A program made the translations under genes and the position numbers. A model generated the notes under the pieces. That model ran no database searches and had not been told where the DNA came from. It saw nothing but the letters and a program-made list of their open reading frames with translations. This document shows, piece after piece, positions 42,956 to 52,527 of a DNA stretch of 64,000 bases; within the stretch, counting starts at the first letter, position 1, and each line of letters starts with the position of its first letter. Source of the DNA: Pseudogymnoascus destructans (taxonomy: Eukaryota > Ascomycota > Leotiomycetes > Thelebolales > Thelebolaceae); contig NW_020167527.1 of the NCBI RefSeq assembly GCF_001641265.1, forward strand, positions 310,001 to 374,000, given 5' to 3'.

Positions 42956-44510
42956 CTACCTCAGCTCAACTCCAAACCTCTCCACCAGCTCCTTTCTGAC
43001 GCGATCATGGTACTTGTTGGCCTCGTCGTTTGTCAATGTCCTCTCCAGGCTCCTGTAATTGATCCTGTAACATAGACTCTTCCTCCCTGTTCTAGGATGA
43101 GTGAACTCATCGATGGCCTTGACGTCTTCCACTGTATCACCTGCAATATCTCTCAAAATTTCCATCATATCGTTCTCGTGAAAATCTTGGCTGTTCATTT
43201 TCGTCCCGCCGCCTGCAGCAGATGAAGTAGATCGCAGCCAGAATGCTACATCTTTATAGCAGGCTGGGTGTTTAGAAAATGGAACAAACCTCTTCATGAG
43301 TGCTAGATCATCCGAGACCCCCTTGAACTGTCCGAGAAATCTCTCGTCTCTCGACCAGAACAACCGGATATCAGGGATCTCAAATAAAAGCATCGCTATC
43401 CGTTCGAGTCCGATGCCAAACGCCCATCCGAGTTGATCAGGCATGCCTGAGTTTGTAAAAATTTTCTGGTTGATGACGCCCGAGCCGAGAACCTCCAACC
43501 AGTCACCCTGCCAGAAAACCTCCAGTTCCCATGAAGGACTCGTAAATGGAAAGAAAGCCTCTACCCAACGGATTCTGAGCGGTTCCGCCGTTGAGACAGC
43601 ATCAGCGTTTCCGCTGGATGCTCTTGCACGAGAGAAGATCTCCGCAACCATCAACTCCAACGATCTCTTCAAATGAGCAGAGATGGCCTCCGATTCGGCG
43701 GCGGTGTGAGGAGCTTGTAAAGGATTCCTCTCTGCGTGATGGGGCGGGTTTGGATCTTCGACCTTCATGTCGTGTTTGGGTAGTTTTGCAATATCTTCCC
43801 AGACTGCTTTGACAATGTCACCGCCTGGAACCTTTGTCCTATCCCACATGCGGGCACCTTCCATTTGGTGGAAAATCGGATAATGGCTGCGATCGATCGC
43901 ATCTCGTCTGTACACATCCGCGCTTATGAGAAATCCTTCGCTTTCGTTCCGGCGAAAGGTATCTGCTTGATGCGCGCTGGTATGGGTACGCAGCACGGTA
44001 TCTTTGTTGACATAGTAAGTGTCCGTTTTGCTTCGGCCTGGGTGGTCTTGGGCAAATTCGAGCGAATCGAAGTTTTGATGTGTTGTTGCGACAGGAAAGA
44101 GATTGTTATGGTACTTGTATGTAGGAGCAGGAAAGACCGACTCGATTATTTGGCGTGTAATGGAGATGGGGTGGTCCTTTTCCAGGTGCAGCTGGCGCCC
44201 AACGGCGGTATAGATTGTCGAAGGGACATTGTGCCACTCGTCCGTTTGATATTTCTTTCCCCCAATTTCAACGGTTTCAGGTATTTTGAAGGCTTGTGGG
44301 AGCGGGGTAGGTGCTGCAACTAGAAGTAGCACCAGTTAGTACATTGACGTCAACGCAGACGGAGGAATAAGATATACCAGTTGCGAGGCGCCTACGCCCC
44401 AAGCACACATTAACACTGGATCTACTTGCTGTGCCCCCCAGCCCTATGATAATGCATAGCACATCACTGCCGGCACGTATTGGCGACCTGGTCACCGAAT
44501 TAGGTCGCAT
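42956..44510 (-). CDS. MSF1: Mitochondrial phenylalanyl-tRNA synthetase
   Basis: Single-chain mitochondrial PheRS, 498 aa, exons 44510-44378 and 44319-42956. The first exon encodes a Ser/Arg-rich leader (MRPNSVTRSPIRAG ... SSVNVCLGRRRLAT), as expected for import. The class II core has motif 2 (RRNESEGFLISADVYRRDAIDRSHYPIFHQMEGA) and motif 3 (GWAFGIGLERIAM). The last 110 residues (FVPFSKHPACYKDVAFWL ... VRKELVERFGVELR) are the ferredoxin-fold anticodon-binding domain. It charges mitochondrial tRNA-Phe. It is divergent from DIC1 with 269 bp between starts. Confidence 0.95.
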
Positions 44511-44779
44511 GGCTTGACCTTCAACGGACCAAAGTCCAATCACTACGAGTATTAGGATAGGTATAACAATATAATATCTACTATTGACGTTTCTATGTTA
44601 TCGCGATAACATTTATCCGAGACCGGCCTTGAATTAATTTAGGGGACCCGAGAGCCGATCGGAAATATTAAGCCGAGCGAGATGGAGGATTGGCGGTGCC
44701 TTGACTGACGTAGTGTGGCTGATTTCGAATCTCCGATTATACAAATATACGAAATGCCTCGCGTGAACCAATTGGCAGT

Positions 44780-45844
44780 ATGACGTCCTCCAAGGCCAAC
44801 CAGGCGAAGCAAGAGCTGTCGCGGAAGCAGGCATGGGATAGAGCCCATATTCGCTACCCGTTCTGGTTTGGAGGCAGCGCGAGTTGTTTCGCCGCATGCG
44901 TAACGCATCCGCTGGATCTTGGTAAGTTGAGCTGGAATCTTTTATATATATTTATGTGCTAATTTCTCAATAGTTAAGGTACGTCATATGCGACGTTAAT
45001 GCGCGAACGCAGAAGCTCCGTACTCGGAAACCCCCCAATCTAACTTCAAGTCAAGGTCCGCCTCCAGACTCGCAGCGCCAATGCCCCAACTACCATGATC
45101 GCGACGTTTGGCCATGTCGTGAAGAATGATGGATTCCCAGGACTGTACCGTGGTCTATCCGCGTCCCTCCTCCGACAAATCACCTACTCAACGACCCGTT
45201 TCGGCGTTTACGAGGAGCTTAAGGCCGCCGCTACAACCCCGACATCGACGCCCTCCTTCCCTGTACTAATAGCCATCGCCTCTGCTTCTGGATTTCTCGG
45301 TGGATTTGCAGGGAACCCTGCTGATGTCCTGAACGTCCGCATGCAGCACGACGCAGCACTCCCAGCTGCTGAGCGCAGGAACTACAAAAATGCCATCGAC
45401 GGCCTGATCCGCATGACCCGCGAGGAAGGATGGAAATCCCTATTCCGCGGCGTCTGGCCCAACAGCATGCGCGCTGTCCTCATGACAGCATCGCAGCTCG
45501 CCTCATACGACGCTTTCAAGCAAGCCTTGATCGTGCATACCCCTCTTACGGATAACCTGACCACGCATTTCACGGCCTCCTTTGTGGCTGGTTTCGTGGC
45601 TACGACGGTCTGCTCTCCAGTGGATGTGATCAAGACCCGTATTATGTCATCGACGGAGAGTAATGGCGTGGGGAAGCTGCTGAAGGATGTGTGTAAGTCT
45701 GAGGGGGTCAAGTGGATGTTCCGCGGGTGGGTCCCAAGTTTTATACGTCTGGGCCCACATACTATTGCGACGTTCTTATTCTTGGAACAGCACAAGAAGA
45801 TCTATCGAAAGGCCAAGGGGCTTCATGATGTGAACCTGGCGTAA
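44780..45844 (+). CDS. DIC1: Mitochondrial dicarboxylate carrier, with a 5-nt microexon
   Basis: Inner-membrane carrier of 311 aa that exchanges malate or succinate for phosphate. Exons are 44780-44921, 44974-44978 and 45056-45844. The second exon is only TTAAG; it is needed to complete the first carrier signature PLDLVKVRLQ, and the frame closes exactly. The other two repeats carry PADVLNVRMQ and PVDVIKTRIM, giving the threefold six-helix layout. GFLGGFAGNPADVLNVRMQ and RRNYKNAIDG are typical of dicarboxylate carriers as opposed to other SLC25 members. The end KGLHDVNLA is short. It is convergent with RPB3. Confidence 0.94.
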
Positions 45845-46336
45845 TGATGGTGGTGAAGAGAAAGGGTGGCCGCAGGCTCCACTCCTGTATTATTTACACA
45901 CAAGGTCTGGCGTTTGATCTGAAAGAGAGGCTTAGAGTTTAGTGGCCACACCACACGCATTGCATATATCGGCGTTAGTTTAGATACTTTTGTATAGACG
46001 TCAAGAGGCACCATATTGAATAGACATCAAAATGTGTTATATTATGTGCCTATTTCTCCTAATCGACGTGCACTTAACGTAACACCTTGGATCCGCTTCA
46101 TACGCGTCCAATAAATAACCTTTTTGACGCCCGCTGTCCATGCAATGAGTCTTGGAACTGTTGGTACAATGTAGTAAAGCGGCCTCTGGCCTGTTGCAGG
46201 CCAGAGGCCGCTTTACTTCAAACTGGGCCATCTCTGCAAAAGATGGCCCAGTTTGAGGTTACTCTGCCCCCGTGGCTGATTACCTCTTTCTCTCAGCAGG
46301 TTACCAAAATGGTAGCAACTTTGCTACTGAACATCA
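45845..46336. other. Intergenic region between convergent DIC1 and RPB3
   Basis: 492 bp with the two 3' ends. The right part holds the inverted repeats listed separately. No ORF or RNA gene was recognised. Confidence 0.5.
46173..46255. repeat. Two adjacent perfect inverted repeats between DIC1 and RPB3
   Basis: The first has 21-bp arms (46173-46193 and 46197-46217, AGTAAAGCGGCCTCTGGCCT type) around a 3-nt loop. The second has 15-bp arms (46219-46233 and 46241-46255, CAAACTGGGCCATCT) around a 7-nt loop. Smaller inverted pairs follow (GGTTACC..GGTAGC and GTAGCAACTTTGCTAC at about 46,299-46,326). All lie between converging genes. Confidence 0.85.
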
Positions 46337-47488
46337 TCAGTCCCACCCACTCGGCGCTGCTGGCTGCCCGTAGGGGGTCGCTCCGTATGGAGTAGCAGCA
46401 CCCTGCCCTCCCCATGCGCTCGCATTTCCTCCATTACCATACGGAGTCGTATAACCTGCATCACCCCAACCAGCGTTCCCACCAGCAAATTCTGGGCTGC
46501 GAGGTGCAAATGAGTCGCCTCCGTTCATGCCATTCTCCATGCCACCGCCATCACTCAAGCCCGCGATAATAGTCGCAAGCTTCTGTTGAAGGACCTTGAT
46601 GCCTTCCTGGACAACCGCATCTGGCTCCAAATTTCCCGCGCTCTCGAGCTCGAAATAAAAGCTACCAGGTACGGCATCGTAATCGAAAGGCTCGCCTTCT
46701 TGAGCTGGCTCCTCCCAGTCGGCGTATTTAGATTTCGGCCTGTATGCACGTTAGATTTCGCTTCTTCACTGATCATCCTGTCCAGCGGTGATAACATACC
46801 ATTCCTTAGCTGGATCCTCCTCGAACCAAAGATCCATATGGCGTAATTTGTTATGAGGATCATACTCGAATCCAACCGCTGCGGTTGGTGCCCACTTTGC
46901 ATGCTCTTTCGCAATCCCTTTCTTGGCAATGCACTTCATCTTCAGTTCTTGCCCTTTCCTGAGTTTACATATGACTGGTCCATTGCCCCCCTCATCCGTA
47001 AAGATAGGATTCCCCACCCAGGCATTAGCCTTGAGCGAGTCAACCACCAGGTCTCGGGCGTAAACTTTCATGATTTCGTCGCTGTCGCATTTCGCGTTCA
47101 GGAACAAAGTGACGCTGCATTGCTCGCAGTATTGCTCGCATTCGCAATCCCGAGAGTAGTTGACATCCGCGGCATTCTTCGAGTTGAGGGGGATGAGACC
47201 GAGACGGTGAGCTAAGAATTCATCGGCGAGGACAGAGGTATTTGCCTCCACTTCGACAAGATCGATGGCCATGGTGGGCACCTCTGCCAAGATGACACGG
47301 CGAAGGGAGTTGGCGAAGGACAGGTCGACATTGGAGAGCTCAAAGTCCACCCTCAGATTATCCGCCTAGGTTTTCGAGTTAGCAGTTACGGCGCAGATGG
47401 AGCGACAGCTAGCAGGGAGGATGCTTACATCGGATATCTTGACCTGTGGTCCAACGGCCTCATCCAGATTCATGGGATCGTAATCCAT
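46337..47488 (-). CDS. RPB3: RNA polymerase II subunit Rpb3
   Basis: Alpha-like subunit that with Rpb11 starts assembly of RNA polymerase II, 342 aa in exons 47488-47429, 47365-46800 and 46739-46337. It begins [20 protein letters not shown]. The alpha dimerisation region has [23 protein letters not shown]; the four-Cys zinc site is [10 protein letters not shown]; then [18 protein letters not shown] and [27 protein letters not shown] follow. The last 80 residues form a Gly/Ala/Pro/Tyr-rich tail with repeats of TPYG, longer than in yeast and common in filamentous fungi. The two introns preserve the frame. Confidence 0.97.
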
Positions 47489-48493
47489 CTTGCCTGTGCG
47501 CGCGGGGTCACGAGCGAAAGACTAAACGGGACGATTGGAGCAGTGAAGCTATGCAGAGTCGCAAGCCTACAAAGCCTCCGCCGACACCTGCGTCTTGCGA
47601 CCACAAGGGAAGCTGAGGGGTGGATCAGGGCCGCAAGTATTGGTGATGGAAGATCCGGTGGCTTTGCAACTGTGGCTGCCGCAGTCGTCGTCAGTTGCTG
47701 TCGTGTGGTGGTGGGATAGTGGAGTCCTAATGGTGTTGATATCGTGAAGAGTAATATGAAGCTGCGCCGACTGAACAAGGCTGTCCACGATGCGCTGAAT
47801 AGGCGTCTAGGTTGTGCCTAGCCTAGGCGCGTGCACGTTCCTTTACACGTTAAATTCCATTGTCACGTTGTCACTGTCACTGTCACGTGCTTTGAATTCA
47901 CTACACAGTCACCACCTTTTACGCATAACTTACTACTGTTTTTCAAAGAGACTATGATAATATATCAGAGGAAGCGCAGAGCACAGGAAATTAAGAACAA
48001 GTTGTCTTTCTAGGTGTTCATTGTAAGGCATCATTTTCTCTTACTACTTAATGCTGTACCTATATCTAGTTGATGTTAGTCCCGTGACTTGGCGCCGTGT
48101 ACAAGTGTACCTTAGAGCATGGCGGGGGCGCAGCAGCCCACCCATGACGCTTGCTTCGGTTTCGCTGTCGCCGACCACTTGCCACCGCCCCCCCCCGCCG
48201 TCCTCCTTGACTCGATCCTCAACAATTTGCTGCGGCTACTGGACTTCCCAAAAGCCGTAGAGAAAGCCAAAACGGAAGGACGGAGCGCTGACAGACCTCC
48301 ACCATACCCACCACCCTCGTATATATTCACTCTTCCTCGCCCACCTTCAGTCAACACCTTCAGAAATCGGATCTGAGATCTAGACAACAGAAGCAAATCC
48401 CTGCGAACAAAACCACGAATAAACCCACATACCAGCCTTACTAGGACTACTTCTCTCACCACACTATAACACAACATCTACACTACAAGCACC
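47489..48493. promoter_or_regulatory. 1-kb divergent spacer between RPB3 and calcipressin
   Basis: Contains three tandem TGTCAC words ending in CACGTG at about 47,870-47,889, an AT-rich stretch to about 48,050, a TATATA at about 48,319 and a C-rich tract leading to the calcipressin start. An ATG-initiated ORF at 48119-48376 (85 aa, Pro-rich) lies in it. The TATA-like element downstream of its ATG suggests it is not in the main transcript. Confidence 0.4.
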
Positions 48494-49240
48494 ATGACGA
48501 CCCAGTCAAGTCCAGAGTCCTCGCGAGCATCCACACGCTCACGCACCCCTCTCAGCCTCGATATTTCCGCAGTCCCGGCTCTCCAGCAGCCTACTCCTCC
48601 ATCCAACACCCTCATTATCACAAACCTGAACGGCCTAGAAATATTCCGACCCGATAACCTCCAAACGATCAGAGAGCTCATCAACTCCTCAGCACCAATT
48701 CACTCTTGGGCACCTCTCAAATCATTCCGCCGCATCATCGTATCCTTCTTTGAGGAGGAGTCAGCAATCCGCATACGACAGATCCTCGATGGCGAGTCCA
48801 TTATGGGCGAGTGTGTGAGGGTGTATTTTGGCCAGCCAACATCCATAGAGACAAAAGACGAACACCTACCCCTGCCGGACGCAGGCAAGCTCTTCTTCAT
48901 CTCTCCTCCGCCATCCCCACCACACGGCTGGGAGGTGAAGCTTGAGGACGCACCAAACAAGCAAGTCCACGCAGAGGATTTGGCAGAGGCGCTGGCAAAG
49001 CTACACCACAGACCAAACACTGATCTCCCATCGTCTCCATTGAGTGAAACCGATGGCGAGGGCCGGAAACGAAGTGGCAGCACTACAATGATCTACCACC
49101 CGCAAGACCACGGCGATAGCCCTGCACTGCCAGCCATCGCGGTTGAGGATTTCACCGACGAGCCTGAGTCAAACAGTGATATGGATATCGATAGGCCGAT
49201 TTTGGCCCACACTTCGAGGCCGCCCGTCGAGCTAATGTAG
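48494..49240 (+). CDS. RCN1: Calcipressin, calcineurin regulator
   Basis: Single-exon protein of 248 aa. Residues about 38-125 form the RRM-like calcipressin fold (NTLIITNLNGLEIFRPDNLQ, RRIIVSFFEEESAIRIRQIL, VRVYFGQPTSIE). The family signature FFISPPPSPPHGWEV follows at about 136-150; its SP pairs are the phosphorylated serines that govern calcineurin inhibition or activation. The C-terminus has acidic Ser-rich patches and YHPQDHGDSPALPAIAVEDF, related to the PxIxIT-like calcineurin docking end. It acts in calcium stress signalling in the cytoplasm. The start ATG follows a C/A-rich leader. Confidence 0.95.
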   Translation: MTTQSSPESSRASTRSRTPLSLDISAVPALQQPTPPSNTLIITNLNGLEIFRPDNLQTIRELINSSAPIHSWAPLKSFRRIIVSFFEEESAIRIRQILDGESIMGECVRVYFGQPTSIETKDEHLPLPDAGKLFFISPPPSPPHGWEVKLEDAPNKQVHAEDLAEALAKLHHRPNTDLPSSPLSETDGEGRKRSGSTTMIYHPQDHGDSPALPAIAVEDFTDEPESNSDMDIDRPILAHTSRPPVELM

Positions 49241-49674
49241 GGTGGCTAAAATTGGCATTTTAATTTGGGCGTTGAGTGAAGCATGGCATTGGGGGCATTT
49301 TATTGGATGGCGTTAAGAGGTGACAAACTAGTCAGGGCGATTCCCAACTATGAGCTGTAGTCAACTATGTTGGCCGTATCGGAGTAATAAAATATATATA
49401 ATCCGGACTATTTAACTTACCTGTTTTTTAATTTGATGTCAGTGACCTGCCACCCGGTACGAGCTTCACCAGAGCAAAATAAAATCATGACACAAAAGTT
49501 TTCTCCGCTCTTGTGAAAGAACAACTTCCCTAGACGTAATAGTAGATGGAACAAGTAGATTAAAGTTCTCAATTTTCATATACATTGCATCTCAACCTAG
49601 GTCACAGCTAGTCTATTGATACACCTCTCTCGTTCCCAAAACATTCGAACTCTATCTTCCGTCTGACCAGACAT
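49241..49674. other. Intergenic region between convergent calcipressin and ATP5
   Basis: 434 bp, AT-rich in the middle (about 49,385-49,440). It is expected to contain both 3' UTRs. Nothing else was seen. Confidence 0.45.
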
Positions 49675-50550
49675 TTACAAAGTATCAGTGAGAAGCTTGT
49701 TCATCTTCGAGATACGGGATGAAACGCTGAGGTCGATGGTGCGGTCGCCAATCTCAACAACGAGGCCGCCGAGGATATCGGAGTTGACCTTGTTGGTGAC
49801 CTTGAGCTTCTTGCCCTGGCCAACGTACTGGGACTTGGCAACGGCAGACTCGAGGCGGGTGAGGGTCTTGTTGTCGAGAGGCTAGTGTTCCAGTCAGTTT
49901 AAATCCACCCGTAGCTTTATCGGGAAGGGGGAACATACAGTAGCGCTGGTGACAGTAAGCTCAATCTCGCCCCTGGCGGCACCCATCAGCTCGCCAAACT
50001 TGGTGCAGACACCTTCGAGGAGAGCTAGGCGGTTGTTCTCGGCGAGAGTGTTGAGGAAGTTCTTGACGGTGTCGGCCTTGTCCTGGCCACCGGTGTGCTT
50101 CTGGAGCTCAGCGATGATGGCGGACTTGTCCTCGGAGGTGAGGGTAGGCGCCTGCATGATGTTGGAGAGCTTTGGGTCCTTGACATAGACCTCCTGGAGG
50201 GCGCTGAGGGCCTTGGCCACGGTCTCGAGAGACTGCGTCTTCACGGCAGCAGTGTACTGTGGGAGGTAAATGTCAGCATCGTCACATGCATTATGGGCTA
50301 TCAGGCCGCCGGGCGATTGGTATGGCCAGCCATTGATTCATGGGTATGGTGTTATAGAGATGAATTGACGTACCAGAGCACTGGCATAGGTGCCATCGAG
50401 GCCATAGAGGGCGACAGGAGGCTTGGTGTCGGCGCTGGAGGCCGGAGTTGCGTACGAGCGGATTGCCGGCTGAGCGGCGGCTCTGCGCACAATTGTCACG
50501 CGTGTTGCTGAGGTGTTCGCAGCCCGAACAAATGCCCTTGAAACGTTCAT
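49675..50550 (-). CDS. ATP5: ATP synthase subunit 5 (OSCP)
   Basis: Peripheral-stalk subunit that ties F1 to the stator, 233 aa in exons 50550-50374, 50256-49939 and 49881-49675. The leader MNVSRAFVRAANTSATRVTIVRRAA carries Arg-rich import features, with a probable matrix-protease cut near RSYATP. The body follows the OSCP/delta family (VALYGLDGTYASALYTAAVK, SLETVAKALSALQEVY, NFLNTLAENNRLALLEGV, ARGEIELTVTSAT). The signature VNSDILGGLVVEIGDRTIDLSVSSRISKM is at the end. All junctions are in phase 0. Confidence 0.96.
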
Positions 50551-51011
50551 CTTGATGACTGCAATTGAGTGCCTGCGTGGGGTGGAAGTAGTCGTCGGAA
50601 AGAGATTCGATGGCTGTCGTCCGGCTACACCCAAGGTTTTCGAGGTCTTGGCGTCCGGTCCCAAGCCGCATTGACGCGCTAGGTTAAATTGGGAACATGG
50701 GCTTGGCGAGGGTCCAGATATTACAATTAACATGAATTTAGGATCAGAAAACACTCAAAAGCATGTTGGTTCTTCATGAACTATGTCGTTCAACGGGTAA
50801 CTGATTTAGTAACTACAGCGAGCACTGAAGTTGTTCGCGTGGAACGCAACGGTCTCCCATTGCGCTATAAATCCTCTTGGTCAAATAGGGAGAGCACGTT
50901 ATCCACCGCGGATCATGAACAACTCATTCTGCTAATACGCCAGCAACCCCTCCTGTAAACGCCATAATTCCCTCTCTACCCTTCCTCATAACTCCATTCT
51001 GCCGTGCTGTC
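50551..51011. other. Intergenic region between ATP5 promoter and MOB1 3' end
   Basis: 461 bp. No supported gene; the plus-strand 60-aa ORF at 50776 is not family-like. Confidence 0.45.
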
Positions 51012-52011
51012 CTAATCACTCCTGAGCATACTCTCGACCAGGTCACCGAGTGGACCCCAGAAATCCTTGCCGCTAGCTAAGTTGTGCTCATCAATAAAAA
51101 GCACGTAGTGCTTGAAGCTTGTGTTCAAATGGGCCTCTAAACCCAGCTCTCTCACGACAGGGTAGTGGTGGCAATATATGTGTGCATACACTCGGTACAT
51201 CCTCTTGAAAACCTGTCGAATCATCGATGGGAACGACTTTGGGAACGGGACACCTGGAACTATCAGTAGCTGCATTGCTAAATATGCCAAAATAGGTACA
51301 CTCACCAATACGACTTGGGAATACAGCCTCATTGTCGATGTTGCTCTGAACCCATACCATCAGGTGCTCGATGTAGGTCGGGGCAGGCATCTTGGTTGGC
51401 CGTTTATAGTTCTCGGAGTCTTGCCAGAGGTATTCGAACCTGTCTCTCGTCAGAGTTATTATAAACCTGGGTTTATCGACATATTCACTCGTCTGTGGCT
51501 TTCATCTCTGGGCAAGACTGTGGAGAGCAGAACTCTGTTATCGACCCATAGAGTAGATTGATGTGGTTATAGAAATCGACCACTACATGAGGAATTAGTC
51601 TCGTAATATTTGCAATATCAAGGAGCGCATGGCAACATACTGTTGACTGCAAGCCATTCGTTCTCATCCTCCCCCTCTGGAAGTTTTACGATCTTCCGGA
51701 GGCTGCCACCTCCCAGGGTTGCTTCGGCATACTGACGTAGTTGGTAACTACTCGTTCCCTTCGTTGCGTTCCTTGGTCTGAACTGGTTTCGGGTTCTTTG
51801 GTTACTATAAGTCTCTTTATGTCAGCTGAGAGAAATGTATATAGCAGCTTCGGGTCTTGGGGAAAATAGCTCCGGCCAGTATTTCGCTGCACCGTCTCAG
51901 ACAGATGTTTGGTTGCAAATATAAAATAGACGTCGAGTATCAAATATGGATATGGAAAGGCATATTTGAATGCTAGGGTAGTACTGACACGGTGGTAATG
52001 AAGGAAGTCAT
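51012..52011 (-). CDS. MOB1: Mob1 kinase activator
   Basis: Activator of NDR/Dbf2-type kinases in mitotic exit and septation, 218 aa in five exons: 52011-51989, 51804-51641, 51582-51489, 51439-51306 and 51253-51012. The first exon holds only MTSFITT plus two bases and joins to [16 protein letters not shown]. The Mob fold shows [54 protein letters not shown] (the two zinc Cys) and the His pair in AHIYCHHYP. It ends [18 protein letters not shown]. The frame closes at every junction and the match to fungal Mob1 is full length. It is divergent from RGP1. Confidence 0.95.
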
Positions 52012-52527
52012 CTTGGTTGCCCGCTTGGTGGGGTGAGCCCCAAAATCTAACATCCCAGCTGTTAGCACAACAATTTGATAGTTGAACAAACTCACTCGAG
52101 AGCAAAGGAAGATAAAGACGCGAGAGGTGGGTAAACAATTCCGAGGGGAGTTAAATACCTTGAGCAACTAGAAACCTCAGGTCCTTCGTTCTTGGATTTT
52201 TGAGCGGACGTGGGTGAGTTGCAGCTCTGTTTACTTGTGAACCCCCCTGCCGGACTGAGCAACAATCGTACGATAGACGGGGGTCGTCCCTTGCGCCTAA
52301 CATATTAGGCACAAACCACTCGAGCTGGTCCGCTCGTACCTCACGAGGTTCCCTTTATCCTCTTTAACAATGGTTGCGTCCCTTCCTGCGTCCCATTATT
52401 CATAATTTCTTGAATAATATAACTATGTTAATTTATCAATTAAATCCAGCGCGCCTCCAATTGCATCCATGAGCGCCGTCACAAAGCTTCTTCGAGTGGA
52501 AGGAGCGATCTTAAACAGACCCCTAAG
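52012..52527. promoter_or_regulatory. Divergent promoter region of MOB1 and RGP1
   Basis: 516 bp between the two starts, with an AT-rich block at about 52,395-52,445. No specific site can be defended. Confidence 0.35.

Noticed and set aside
46173..46255. The hairpins as a CRISPR array or a bacterial-type terminator
   Set aside because: There are two different stems, no spacers or regular repeats, no T tract, and the setting is a fungal nuclear genome.
48119..48376. 85-aa ATG-initiated ORF upstream of calcipressin as a regulatory uORF or gene
   Set aside because: A TATATA and C-rich start region lie downstream of its ATG, it is low-complexity Pro-rich, and no domain is visible.
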